Source: an uncultured Rhodobiaceae bacterium (lineage in GTDB: Bacteria > Pseudomonadota > Alphaproteobacteria > RS24). From it: a stretch of 9,528 bases of DNA. The DNA is taken from contig CAJWBV010000018.1 of the NCBI GenBank assembly GCA_913020275.1, forward strand, positions 1 through 9,528. The letters run 5' to 3'. Below the pieces are notes generated by a model. It had not been told where the DNA came from. It did not search any database and worked only from the letters and a program-made list of their open reading frames with translations. Position 1 is the first letter of the stretch. The number at the start of each line of letters is the position of its first letter. A program made the translations under genes and the position numbers. Shown piece after piece: positions 1-7,313 of the stretch.

Positions 1-753
1 GCTGCGCTGACTTTTCTGTTCACGCCCGATTTCAGCAAAATTACCCCGGAAACCATTCAGTCGGCTGTCGGGCACGGGTTCTTCTCGGTCGGTGTCGGGG
101 CAGCCATGCTGATAACCTATGGCGCATATCTCGACCGCCAGATTGACCTCGCAAAAGCGGCCATCACTATCGGCAGTGCCGACACAATTATTGCCCTGAT
201 TGCCGGCATTGGTGTTTTTGCGATTGTTTTCGGCGAAGGTCTGGACCCGACCGGTGGGCCGGGTCTGATTTTCACCACCCTGCCACTGGCATTTTCACAA
301 ATGCCGGGCGGTAGTATTCTTGCGGTTATTTTCTTTACATTGGTATTTTTCGCGGCTCTGACATCGGGCCTGTCGCTGTCTGAGGTTATTATTCGCTGGG
401 CCGAAAATACGTTTAGCCTGTCGCGCCTCAAAGCGGCCATTATCATGTTGACGCTGTCATTTGCAGTTGGATTGGCAAGCATATTTTCGTTCAATATCTG
501 GTCAGAGCTATACCTTTTCGAAAGCGGCATGTTGGCCGGTAAAACGCTTTTTGATGTGAAAGATTATCTGGTCACAGCCCTTGTCATGCCGATTTGCGGG
601 CTGGGTGTTGTCACTTTCGCAAGCTGGGTCGCGCCAGTTGAACTGATACGCGCGGCGATGGGCAGTTCGCAGATGATTTTCACCGTCTGGCTGTGGTCAG
701 CTCGGATTATTGCCCCGGCCGGTATTGGCTGGATGCTGTGGGCCGGACTTTAG
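1..753 (+). CDS. Sodium-dependent transporter, NSS/SNF family (C-terminal 250 residues; start outside window)
   Basis: The frame is open from base 1 and ends at a TAG, giving the last 250 residues of a membrane transporter of the LeuT-fold neurotransmitter:sodium symporter family. These carriers use the inward Na+ gradient to import amino acids or related small molecules across the inner membrane. Residues 24-44 (GHGFFSVGVGAAMLITYGAY) match the conserved TM7 block of the family. Residues 117-122 (FAALTS) match the TM8 segment where LeuT has Ala351, Thr354 and Ser355 as Na2 sodium ligands, so sodium coupling is probably retained. Further hydrophobic segments follow to the end (about residues 53-70, 98-125, 135-158, 180-205 and 220-248), consistent with TM8 to TM11 or TM12. 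The substrate cannot be told from this half, because the TM1, TM3 and TM6 pocket residues lie partly or wholly outside the window. The gene is separate from the downstream heat shock gene, which has its own promoter. Confidence 0.9.
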   Translation, partial: AALTFLFTPDFSKITPETIQSAVGHGFFSVGVGAAMLITYGAYLDRQIDLAKAAITIGSADTIIALIAGIGVFAIVFGEGLDPTGGPGLIFTTLPLAFSQMPGGSILAVIFFTLVFFAALTSGLSLSEVIIRWAENTFSLSRLKAAIIMLTLSFAVGLASIFSFNIWSELYLFESGMLAGKTLFDVKDYLVTALVMPICGLGVVTFASWVAPVELIRAAMGSSQMIFTVWLWSARIIAPAGIGWMLWAGL

Positions 754-803
754 TTTCTGGTGTCTTAATAAAGTCTTTAGGAATTTTTTACTCAATTTCA
801 AGA

Positions 804-833
804 CCTTGAAGCCAAGGCATTTCTTCCCACCTT
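804..833 (+). promoter_or_regulatory. Candidate sigma-32 (RpoH) heat shock promoter for hsp20
   Basis: A -35-like CTTGAA (805-810, preceded by C) is followed after 15 bases by CCCACCT (826-832), which resembles the heat shock sigma factor consensus CTTGAA-N13-17-CCCCATNT. Transcription would start near 838-842, just where the foldable leader of the ROSE element begins, so the spacing fits. The -35 lies inside a small inverted repeat, CCTTG-AAGC-CAAGG (804-817), which may be coincidental. The call rests on motif resemblance and position only. Confidence 0.5.
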
Positions 834-840
834 TCGGGTA

Positions 841-934
841 TCACGTGGCAATGGTGCCTTCGTGAAAACCCCCGCCGGGCGAATGCCCTAGGGATCGGCT
901 CGGCTATCTTGCTTCAACGAAGGAGATGAACATG
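841..934 (+). promoter_or_regulatory. ROSE-like RNA thermometer in the hsp20 5' leader
   Basis: The last hairpin (905-928) masks the ribosome binding site. C912-C915 pairs with G919-G922 around the loop AAC. G911 is bulged, and U905-U910 then pairs with G923-G928, using two terminal G-U pairs. The core CTTGCTTCAACGAAGGAG carries the ROSE hallmark, a TTGCT-type strand with an unpaired G opposite the AGGAG Shine-Dalgarno. Upstream are further hairpins: TCACG/CGTGA with inner GGCA/TGCC (841-865), and GGGC-GAAT-GCCC (877-888) running into CCCTAGGG (886-893). ROSE elements repress small heat shock genes at low temperature and melt on heating, freeing the ribosome binding site. Length, multi-hairpin form, position and downstream gene all fit. 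Folding was done by eye. Confidence 0.85.
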
Positions 935-1372
935 ACAAATTTTGATATGACCCCGCTTTACCGGTCAACCATTGGGTTTGACCGGCTGGCCAATATTTTC
1001 GACGCTTTGGGCGCGACCGATAACAGCTCGGCCTTTCCGCCCTATAATGTGGCGCGCACAGGCGAAACCGACTATCGGATTTCAATGGCTGTGGCCGGTT
1101 TTGCCGAAGATGAGCTTGAAATTATCGAGCGCGGCGGCGTGTTGCGCGTGCGAGGTGGAGCCACCAGCGAAGGCGCGGATGCCGATACCCAGCTTTTGTA
1201 TCGCGGCATTGCCAAACGCAACTTTGAGCGCAACTTCCAACTGGCTGACAATGTTCAGGTTTCGGGCGCACATCTGGATAATGGCCTGTTGCACATTGAA
1301 TTGGTGCGCGAAGTGCCCGAAGCGGAAAAGCCGCGTAAAATAAACATTTCCAAAACCGCTCAAGCCGCGTAA
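932..1372 (+). CDS. Hsp20/IbpA-like small heat shock protein
   Basis: A 146-residue cytoplasmic holdase chaperone of the alpha-crystallin family, which binds unfolding proteins without ATP and passes them to DnaK/ClpB. The alpha-crystallin domain spans about residues 35-132. It opens with PPYNVAR, has the MAVAGF strand of bacterial class A proteins, the RGIAKRNFER block and the NGLLHIEL strand. The C-terminal anchoring motif I-x-I is present as INI at residues 137-139 (KINIS), which docks neighbouring subunits in the oligomer. Two in-frame ATGs exist, at 926 and 932. The second is preferred because AAGGAG at 920-925 sits 6 bases before it but directly abuts the first, leaving no spacing. Expression is probably heat-induced through the sigma-32-like promoter and ROSE leader just upstream. 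IbpA or HspA would be reasonable names, but paralogues are common in alphaproteobacteria, so no symbol is assigned. Confidence 0.95.
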   Translation: MTNFDMTPLYRSTIGFDRLANIFDALGATDNSSAFPPYNVARTGETDYRISMAVAGFAEDELEIIERGGVLRVRGGATSEGADADTQLLYRGIAKRNFERNFQLADNVQVSGAHLDNGLLHIELVREVPEAEKPRKINISKTAQAA

Positions 1373-1390
1373 CAATCGGCTTAGGAAGCA

Positions 1391-1424
1391 GTGCCGGAGT
1401 GGGTTTCCTCCCCCCGCTCCGGCA
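1391..1424 (+). terminator. Strong GC-rich hairpin after hsp20, terminator-like without U-tract
   Basis: TGCCGGAG (1392-1399) pairs perfectly with CTCCGGCA (1417-1424). The stem extends inward through a T1400-G1416 wobble and GGG (1401-1403) with CCC (1413-1415), giving about 12 pairs and a 9-base loop. It lies 19 bases after the hsp20 stop and before the esterase ribosome binding site. What follows is TTAGCATGCA rather than a run of T, so it is not a canonical intrinsic terminator. It may terminate weakly, protect the hsp20 mRNA 3' end, or both. Confidence 0.5.
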
Positions 1425-1450
1425 TTAGCATGCAATTGAGGGGACAGATC

Positions 1451-2353
1451 ATGGCAAGCCTAAGATCGAAATTTTACAGCCGCATGTTGCGGCGCACTTT
1501 CCGTAGCCGCGGGTTTGGCGAAGGACTTGAAGCACTGAAGCGGGTGCGTTCCGGCGAAGACAGGTCGTTTATTCTTTCACTGCTGTCGAAAAGCGCCCCG
1601 CCCTATGCAACCACCGAGATTAACGGCAATTATGCCGAATGGCTGGGCAACCCTGAGGCCGAGTACACACTGCTTTATCTGCATGGCGGCGGCTATATTA
1701 TGGGCGGGCCGGACACGCACCGCAATATGGTGCGGGCTTTGGCACGCTATGCCAATGTTCGCGCACTGTTGCTGGATTATCGGCTGGCACCGGAAAACCC
1801 TTTTCCCGCGGCCATTGAAGACGCCGAAGCCGCCTATGACTGGCTGCTTGAACAAGGCGTGGCACCGGAGAAAATGTTTGTCGCCGGTGACAGTGCCGGC
1901 GGGGGCCTAAGCCTCGCGCTGATGCTGCAATTGAAAGCACATGGCAAAACCCAGCCCAAAGCGGCGGCTTTATTGTCGCCATGGACCGATTTGACATCCA
2001 GCGGCGAAAGTGCCCGCACCCGCGCTGAGCGCGATCCGATGATCGATATCAACCGCATGCCGGAAGCGATTGCGTATTATTGCAACGAGCATCCAGCTGA
2101 TGACCCCCTGATATCGCCGGTTTTTGCCGATTTAGCGGGTCTGGCACCGCTTTTTGTCCAAGTTGGTACGGAAGAAGTGCTGTTCGACGATGCAACCCGC
2201 CTTGTCGAGCGCGCCGAAGCCGCCGGAACAAAAGCCGAATTGCAAATTTGGGATGACATGCCGCATGTGCATCAAATTGCCTTTCGCTTGGTTCCCGAAG
2301 CCCGCGCGGCTCTCAAAGACATTGCGCGGTTTTTCAAGGGCGCAATGGCCTAA
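1451..2353 (+). CDS. Alpha/beta hydrolase, hormone-sensitive-lipase-like (family IV) esterase
   Basis: A 300-residue esterase expected to hydrolyse short-chain carboxylic esters; the physiological substrate is unknown. The start at 1451 is chosen because GAGGGGA (1438-1444) precedes it by 6 bases; in-frame GTG 1391 and ATG 1430 lack such a site. The family IV oxyanion motif HGGG is at residues 78-81 and the nucleophile motif GDSAG at 146-150, with Ser148. The DPLISPVFADL block starts near residue 218. The acid lies in the GTEEVLFDD block, where Glu242 aligns with the usual Asp, and the histidine is His272 in MPHVHQ. The spacings 148-242-272 equal those I recall for the metagenomic esterase EstE5 (Ser144, Glu238, His268), supporting a Ser-Glu-His triad. 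The arginine-rich N-terminus (residues 1-35) fits the cap helix of this family. No signal peptide is seen, so the enzyme is probably cytoplasmic. It appears monocistronic. Confidence 0.92.
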   Translation: MASLRSKFYSRMLRRTFRSRGFGEGLEALKRVRSGEDRSFILSLLSKSAPPYATTEINGNYAEWLGNPEAEYTLLYLHGGGYIMGGPDTHRNMVRALARYANVRALLLDYRLAPENPFPAAIEDAEAAYDWLLEQGVAPEKMFVAGDSAGGGLSLALMLQLKAHGKTQPKAAALLSPWTDLTSSGESARTRAERDPMIDINRMPEAIAYYCNEHPADDPLISPVFADLAGLAPLFVQVGTEEVLFDDATRLVERAEAAGTKAELQIWDDMPHVHQIAFRLVPEARAALKDIARFFKGAMA

Positions 2354-2398
2354 CCCCTGCGACACGGCATCGCGCATAGATATAGACCCACGGAAAAC

Positions 2399-2421
2399 CG
2401 CCATTTTCGCGCAAAATGGCG
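2399..2421 (+). terminator. 9-bp inverted repeat after the esterase gene, possible terminator
   Basis: CGCCATTTT (2399-2407) and AAAATGGCG (2413-2421) are perfectly complementary around the 5-base loop CGCGC, 45 bases after the esterase stop. No T-run follows directly (TAAATATA), but a second palindrome (2430-2446) and a T7 run (2457-2463) lie just beyond. It may act as the end signal of the esterase transcript. The T-rich arm and A-rich arm would allow some function in either direction. Confidence 0.45.
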
Positions 2422-2429
2422 TAAATATA

Positions 2430-2446
2430 GGTCAATAATATTGACC
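2430..2446. promoter_or_regulatory. Perfect operator-like palindrome upstream of gltB
   Basis: GGTCAATAATATTGACC consists of two perfect 8-base half-sites around one central A. With a single-base centre it suits binding by a dimeric transcription factor better than an RNA hairpin, although a 7-bp stem with a 3-base loop is possible. It lies about 200 bases before the gltB start codon and just upstream of the AT-rich stretch that probably holds the gltB promoter (about 2447-2486, including CATATATAAAG at 2477-2487). I do not recognise the half-site as that of a named regulator. Confidence 0.45.
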
Positions 2447-2644
2447 GATTTGCTTGTTTTTTTCGGGTTTTTGTAGCATATATAAAGCTCTCGAAATCTT
2501 TTTATTGAGGCGTTTTACCCCTCAATCGATTCAAGATGTCGGGGATCGTAGATTTGCCATATGTGAATATGGAATTAGAGGAATAGTCAACTTTGGAGCC
2601 GGGTGCTTAGCCGGCATTGGCTCCGCGACGGACGGGAATAAAAA
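2447..2644 (+). promoter_or_regulatory. gltB leader region with several RNA hairpins (candidate cis-regulatory RNA)
   Basis: This stretch holds the probable gltB promoter and leader. The first part is T-rich, with no clear -35/-10 pair; TTGTTT (2454) or TTGCTT (2450) before TAGCATATATA (2474-2484) is the best guess. It is followed by three foldable units. The first is ATTGAGG (2504-2510) with CCTCAAT (2520-2526) around a 9-base loop. The second is CCATAT (2557-2562) with ATATGG (2567-2572) around GTGA, a GNRA tetraloop. The third is GGAGCC (2595-2600) with GGCTCC (2619-2624), extended by GGTGC/GCATT inside. The third competes with GCCGG (2598-2602)/CCGGC (2611-2615). The final 20 bases before the gltB ATG look unstructured. 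The structures are directly visible; a regulatory role is inferred. It does not match a riboswitch class that I recognise. Confidence 0.4.
2536..2586 (+). CDS. Possible 16-codon leader peptide ahead of gltB
   Basis: ATG at 2536 opens a 16-codon frame, MSGIVDLPYVNMELEE, ending in TAG at 2584-2586, 58 bases before the gltB start. Three of its last four sense codons are for glutamate, the product of the downstream enzyme, and the stop is followed 8 bases later by a hairpin with a competing alternative fold. That is the arrangement of a classical amino-acid attenuation leader. Against it, no good Shine-Dalgarno precedes the ATG (only TCAAG), the hairpin has no U-tract, and a frame this short arises easily by chance. 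It should be treated as a hypothesis. Confidence 0.2.
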   Translation: MSGIVDLPYVNMELEE

Positions 2645-5600
2645 ATGCGCAAGCACAAGGCAAGATTGGACAATAAATCCGGCAAAGGGTTCTCACAGTC
2701 GGAACCTTCTGTACGTCCCGGCTTGCCTGCGCGTCAGGGGCTTTATGACCCGGCCAATGAGCACGACGCGTGCGGTATTGGCTTTGTCGCACATATCAAA
2801 AATGTCAAAAGCCATGACATTGTCCGCGACGGGCTGACCATTTTGGAAAATCTTGAGCATCGCGGCGCTGTGGGCGCGGACCCGAAGGCCGGTGACGGTG
2901 TCGGCATGCTCATTCAGATACCGGATGCGTTTTTCCGAAAAGTTCTGGGCGACACCATCACGCTGCCGCAAGAGGGCGCTTACGGGGTCGGCATGATTTT
3001 TCTGCCGCCCGAGCCGGACGCACGCGCGCAGATTGAGAAAATGATCGAAACCACGGTCGCAAATGAAGGCCACCGCGTGCTTGGGTGGCGCGATGTGCCG
3101 GTCGACAATGGCGATCTGGGGTATTCGATTGTTCCCACTGAGCCCGTAATCCGCCAGATTTTTGTCGCAAACGACAAAAAAGACCGCGACCAGAAGGGAT
3201 TTGAGCGCGATCTTTTCATCATTCGTCGCTCGGTTGAACTGGCCGTCAATGCCGCAAAACTCGACGCGGCACGCGGCTTTTTCTATATCCCGTCACTGTC
3301 TTCCTACACGGTTTTGTACAAAGGTCTTCTGCTGTCCAGTCAGCTTGGGCCGTATTACGACGACTTGCGCGATACTGACACGGTTTCAGCCATGGCGCTG
3401 GTTCACCAGCGCTTTTCGACCAACACCTTTCCGACATGGTCATTGGCACAGCCGTTCCGCATGATTTGTCACAATGGTGAGATTAACACCGTGCGCGGCA
3501 ATATTAACTGGATGGCCGCACGGCACGCGGCGCTTGAAAGCGATTTGTTCGGGGATGATTTGGAAAAACTCTGGCCGCTGATCGAAGACGGCCAATCGGA
3601 CTCGGCCAGTTTCGACAATGCGCTGGAACTTCTGGTGATGGGCGGATATTCGCTGCCGCACGCCATGATGATGCTTATTCCCGAAGCCTGGGCCGGCAAT
3701 CCGCTGATGGATAATAAACGCCGCGCATTTTATGAATATAATGCCGCGCTGATGGAGCCGTGGGATGGGCCGGCCGCGGTCGCCTTTACCAATGGACGCC
3801 AAATCGGAGCGACGCTCGACAGAAACGGCCTGCGTCCGGCGCGCTATTATGTGACCTCGGATGACCGCGTAATGATGGCTTCGGAAATGGGCGTGTTGCC
3901 TGTGGCAGAAGAAAAAATCATTGAAAAATGGCGTCTTCAACCCGGCAAAATGCTTTTGATTGACCTTGAAGCGGGCCGTATCATCAGCGATGACGAAATT
4001 AAAGCCAGCCTGTCCACAGCGCATCCTTACGAAGAGTGGCTGGCGCGCGCCCAGATTAAGCTGGAAGACCTGCCCGCCCCCGAAGGCCAAGCCCATGTCA
4101 GCTCAAGCCTCACCGTGCTCGACCAGCAAAAAGCCTTCGGCTACACACAGGAAGATTTGAAATTCCTGCTTGCGCCAATGGTTGCCAATGGCGAAGAAGG
4201 CACCGGCTCCATGGGAACCGACACGCCCATCTCGGCGCTGTCGGAAAAATCAAAACCGCTTTATACCTATTTCAAACAAAATTTTGCTCAAGTGACCAAT
4301 CCGCCGATCGACCCGATCCGCGAAGAATTGGTCATGTCGCTTGTGTCTTTTATTGGCCCGCGCCCGAATCTGCTAGACCTTGAGGGCACATCGGGGCTGA
4401 AGCGGCTTGAGGTTTCCCAACCAATTCTCAGCAATGACGATCTGGAGAAAATCCGCCGTATCAGCGACATTGAGGACAATGATTTCCGTGCTGTCACGCT
4501 CGACATGACATGGGACGTCGCCGATGGCGTGGCAGGATTGACGGCGCGTCTTGACGAATTATGCAGCCAAGCCGAGCACGCCATTGCCCACAGCCATGAA
4601 AACATCATTATTCTGTCCGACCGCAATATCAGCGCCGAGCGCATTGCGATACCGGCTTTGCTGGCAACGGCGGCGGTCCATCACCATCTCATTCGCGCCG
4701 GCCTGCGCACGCAAGCCGGCCTTGTGATTGAAACCGGCGAAGCGCGCGAGGTGCATCATTTCTGTTGTCTGGCCGGTTATGGCGCCGAGGCCATCAATCC
4801 CTATCTCGCCTTTGATACGGTCGATGCCTTGCGCACGCGACTGCGGCTTGAAGTGTCGCGCGAAGAGGCGCATGCGCATTACATCAAAGCCACAGGCAAA
4901 GGCATTCGCAAGGTCATGTCAAAAATGGGTATTTCGACCTATCAGTCTTATTGCGGAGCGCAGATTTTTGATGCGGTAGGGCTGGCCCAAGGTTTTGTCG
5001 ACAGCTATTTCTCAGGCACGGCAACCACCATTGAAGGCATTGGCCTTAATGAAGTGGGCGAAGAAACCATCAGGCGGCACATGGCAGCCTTTGGTGCGGT
5101 AGCGGGTCTTGCCAATACGCTTGATGTGGGCGGCGAATACGCCGTGCGCGTGCGCGGTGAAGACCATGTTTGGAACGCCGAAACCGTCGGCTCGCTGCAA
5201 CATGCCGTGCGCGGCGACAGCCGCGACCAATATCGTGAATATGCCCGCCTGATTAATGCGCAAGACGAAAACCTGCTGACCTTGCGCGGCCTGTTCAAAA
5301 TTCGCCAGGCCACCGATAGCGGACGCACACCCGTGGCGCTGGACGATGTCGAACCGGTGACGGAAATCGTCCGCCGTTTCGCTACCGGTGCCATGTCGCT
5401 GGGCTCAATCAGCCCGGAGGCTCATGAAACCCTCGCCATTGCGATGAACCGCATTGGCGGCAAATCAAACACGGGCGAAGGCGGCGAAGAATCCGCGCGC
5501 TTCAGCCCGATGGAAAATGGCGACTCGCGCCGCTCGGCCATCAAACAGGTGGCTTCGGGGCGCTTTGGTGTCACCACCGAATATCTTGCCAATTCAGACA

Positions 5601-7312
5601 TGATCCAGATCAAAATGGCGCAAGGCGCTAAGCCGGGCGAAGGTGGGCAATTGCCGGGGCACAAGGTCGACCGGCGCATTGCTTCGGTGCGCCACTCGAC
5701 GCCGGGTGTGGGACTTATCTCACCGCCGCCGCACCATGATATTTATTCGATCGAAGATCTCGCGCAATTGATCTACGACCTCAAAAACACCAATCCCGAA
5801 GCCGATATTTCGGTCAAACTCGTCTCCGAGGTCGGGGTGGGCACGGTTGCCGCCGGTGTTTCGAAGGCGCGCGCCGACCATGTAACGATTTCGGGTTTCG
5901 AGGGTGGCACAGGCGCCAGCCCGCTGACTTCGATCAAACATGCCGGCAGCCCGTGGGAAATCGGGCTGGCCGAAACCCACCAGACGCTGGTGCTGAACGA
6001 TTTACGCACCCGCATCGCCGTGCAGGTTGATGGCGGGTTACGCACCGGGCGCGATGTGATTGTCGGGGCACTTTTGGGCGCTGACGAGTTTGGCTTTTCA
6101 ACCGCGCCGCTGATTGCAGCAGGCTGTGTGATGATGCGCAAATGTCATCTCAACACCTGCCCTGTCGGTATCGCGACCCAGAACGCCGAATTGCGCAAGC
6201 GGTTCACGGGCACACCGGAACACGTCATTAATTATTTCTTCTTCGTTGCAGAAGAAGTGCGCGAATTGCTGGCCGCCATGGGCTTTACCAAACTTGACCA
6301 GATTATCGGCCAGACCGATTTGCTGGACACGCGCGAAGCGATTGACCATTGGAAGGCACAAGGGCTCGATTTTACCCGCCTGTTCACCAAAATTGAGACC
6401 GACCGGCCGGTGCATAATTGCGAAGATCAAAAACACCCGATCGACGATATTCTTGACCGTAAACTAATCGCCGAAGCCATGCCGGCGCTTGAAAACAAAA
6501 CTGCGGTTAAAATCGACACGCCGATCACGAATATTGACCGTTCGGCGGGCACCATGCTGTCGGGTGCGCTTGCCAAGCGCCACGGCCATGCAGGGCTTCC
6601 CGAAGACACAATATCGGTAAAGCTGACGGGCACGGCTGGCCAGAGTTTTGGTGCGTTTTTGGCGCGTGGCATTTCTTTCGAGCTTGAGGGCGAGGCCAAT
6701 GACTATGTCGGTAAAGGTCTTTCCGGTGGACGGTTGGCAATTTATCCTCCGGCCCATAGCGGCATTGTTCCGGAAAAAAGCATTATTGTCGGCAATACGG
6801 TTCTTTATGGCGCAATTGATGGCGAGTGCTATTTCCGTGGCGTGGCAGGTGAACGCTTTGCGGTGCGCAATTCGGGCGCCGTGGCTGTTGTCGAAGGCGC
6901 GGGCGACCATTGCTGCGAATATATGACCGGTGGCGTGGTGGTGGTTCTTGGCCCCACAGGGCGCAATTTCGCAGCCGGCATGTCGGGCGGCATTGCCTAT
7001 GTACTGGACAGCGATGGCGATTTTGAAAGTCGCTGCAATATGGCGATGGTGGAACTGGAAGAGGTGACCGGTAGCCTTGGCAATGCGCTGGGCCATATCA
7101 AGGAAAACATGACCGGCCATGACGCCGAGCGCCTGCACAGGCTGCTTGAAAACCATGCCCGCTACACAAACTCGCAGCGGGCCAAAGACATTCTCGCGGA
7201 TTGGGAAAACTATCAGTCGAAATTCCGCAAAGTCATGCCGACAGAGTTCCGGCGTGCGCTAAATGAACTGGCAAGCGAACAGGCCCAAGAGCAAGCGACG
7301 GCAGGAGAGTGA
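2645..7312 (+). CDS. gltB: Glutamate synthase (NADPH) large (alpha) subunit
   Basis: A 1555-residue cytoplasmic enzyme making glutamate from glutamine and 2-oxoglutarate with electrons passed on by GltD. An N-terminal propeptide of 42 residues precedes Cys43 ([10 protein letters not shown]), the Ntn-type nucleophile exposed by cleavage; the glutaminase (GATase type 2) domain runs to about residue 430 and includes [10 protein letters not shown] and HNGE (276-279). A linker domain follows. The FMN-binding synthase barrel covers about 830-1220, with [12 protein letters not shown] near 939, [14 protein letters not shown] from 992 and EGGTGASP from 1086. The 3Fe-4S cysteines are Cys1161, Cys1167 and Cys1172 in C-x5-C-x4-C spacing. 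A C-terminal beta-helix (GXGXG) domain covers about 1280-1510. An in-frame TAA at 2639 forces the start at 2645, with a modest GGGA (2634-2637) ribosome site. Length is typical and no motif is missing. It is co-transcribed with gltD, one base downstream. Confidence 0.98.
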   Translation: MRKHKARLDNKSGKGFSQSEPSVRPGLPARQGLYDPANEHDACGIGFVAHIKNVKSHDIVRDGLTILENLEHRGAVGADPKAGDGVGMLIQIPDAFFRKVLGDTITLPQEGAYGVGMIFLPPEPDARAQIEKMIETTVANEGHRVLGWRDVPVDNGDLGYSIVPTEPVIRQIFVANDKKDRDQKGFERDLFIIRRSVELAVNAAKLDAARGFFYIPSLSSYTVLYKGLLLSSQLGPYYDDLRDTDTVSAMALVHQRFSTNTFPTWSLAQPFRMICHNGEINTVRGNINWMAARHAALESDLFGDDLEKLWPLIEDGQSDSASFDNALELLVMGGYSLPHAMMMLIPEAWAGNPLMDNKRRAFYEYNAALMEPWDGPAAVAFTNGRQIGATLDRNGLRPARYYVTSDDRVMMASEMGVLPVAEEKIIEKWRLQPGKMLLIDLEAGRIISDDEIKASLSTAHPYEEWLARAQIKLEDLPAPEGQAHVSSSLTVLDQQKAFGYTQEDLKFLLAPMVANGEEGTGSMGTDTPISALSEKSKPLYTYFKQNFAQVTNPPIDPIREELVMSLVSFIGPRPNLLDLEGTSGLKRLEVSQPILSNDDLEKIRRISDIEDNDFRAVTLDMTWDVADGVAGLTARLDELCSQAEHAIAHSHENIIILSDRNISAERIAIPALLATAAVHHHLIRAGLRTQAGLVIETGEAREVHHFCCLAGYGAEAINPYLAFDTVDALRTRLRLEVSREEAHAHYIKATGKGIRKVMSKMGISTYQSYCGAQIFDAVGLAQGFVDSYFSGTATTIEGIGLNEVGEETIRRHMAAFGAVAGLANTLDVGGEYAVRVRGEDHVWNAETVGSLQHAVRGDSRDQYREYARLINAQDENLLTLRGLFKIRQATDSGRTPVALDDVEPVTEIVRRFATGAMSLGSISPEAHETLAIAMNRIGGKSNTGEGGEESARFSPMENGDSRRSAIKQVASGRFGVTTEYLANSDMIQIKMAQGAKPGEGGQLPGHKVDRRIASVRHSTPGVGLISPPPHHDIYSIEDLAQLIYDLKNTNPEADISVKLVSEVGVGTVAAGVSKARADHVTISGFEGGTGASPLTSIKHAGSPWEIGLAETHQTLVLNDLRTRIAVQVDGGLRTGRDVIVGALLGADEFGFSTAPLIAAGCVMMRKCHLNTCPVGIATQNAELRKRFTGTPEHVINYFFFVAEEVRELLAAMGFTKLDQIIGQTDLLDTREAIDHWKAQGLDFTRLFTKIETDRPVHNCEDQKHPIDDILDRKLIAEAMPALENKTAVKIDTPITNIDRSAGTMLSGALAKRHGHAGLPEDTISVKLTGTAGQSFGAFLARGISFELEGEANDYVGKGLSGGRLAIYPPAHSGIVPEKSIIVGNTVLYGAIDGECYFRGVAGERFAVRNSGAVAVVEGAGDHCCEYMTGGVVVVLGPTGRNFAAGMSGGIAYVLDSDGDFESRCNMAMVELEEVTGSLGNALGHIKENMTGHDAERLHRLLENHARYTNSQRAKDILADWENYQSKFRKVMPTEFRRALNELASEQAQEQATAGE

Positions 7313-7313
7313 C

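Noticed and set aside
117..530. 137-codon minus-strand frame opposite the transporter
   Set aside because: The plus strand carries an unmistakable NSS membrane protein, and the antisense product has no recognisable features.
769..789. TAAAG-T-CTTTA palindrome followed by a T6 run as terminator of the transporter gene
   Set aside because: The arms are separated by one base, so only a 4-bp A/T-rich stem with a 3-base loop can form, and the T-run starts 5 bases later. Too weak to call.
1391..1450. Upstream extension of the esterase to GTG 1391 or ATG 1430
   Set aside because: The extension would translate the GC-rich hairpin at 1391-1424 and neither start has a Shine-Dalgarno, whereas ATG 1451 follows GAGGGGA at good spacing. 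The extra residues do not resemble the family.
2441..2469. TTGACC at the 3' arm of the palindrome as a -35 box for gltB
   Set aside because: At 16-18 base spacing the sequence is CGGGTT, nothing like a -10 box. The nearest TATATA is more than 30 bases away.
2454..2837. 127-codon plus-strand frame running from the gltB leader into gltB
   Set aside because: It overlaps the first 190 bases of gltB in another frame, shows no recognisable domain, and has a poor start in a T-rich stretch. The gltB frame is certain.
3440..4096. Long minus-strand frames inside gltB (also 6464-7156 and 7335-8000 in gltB/gltD)
   Set aside because: They are antisense shadows of high-confidence genes, and their translations have no recognisable domains.
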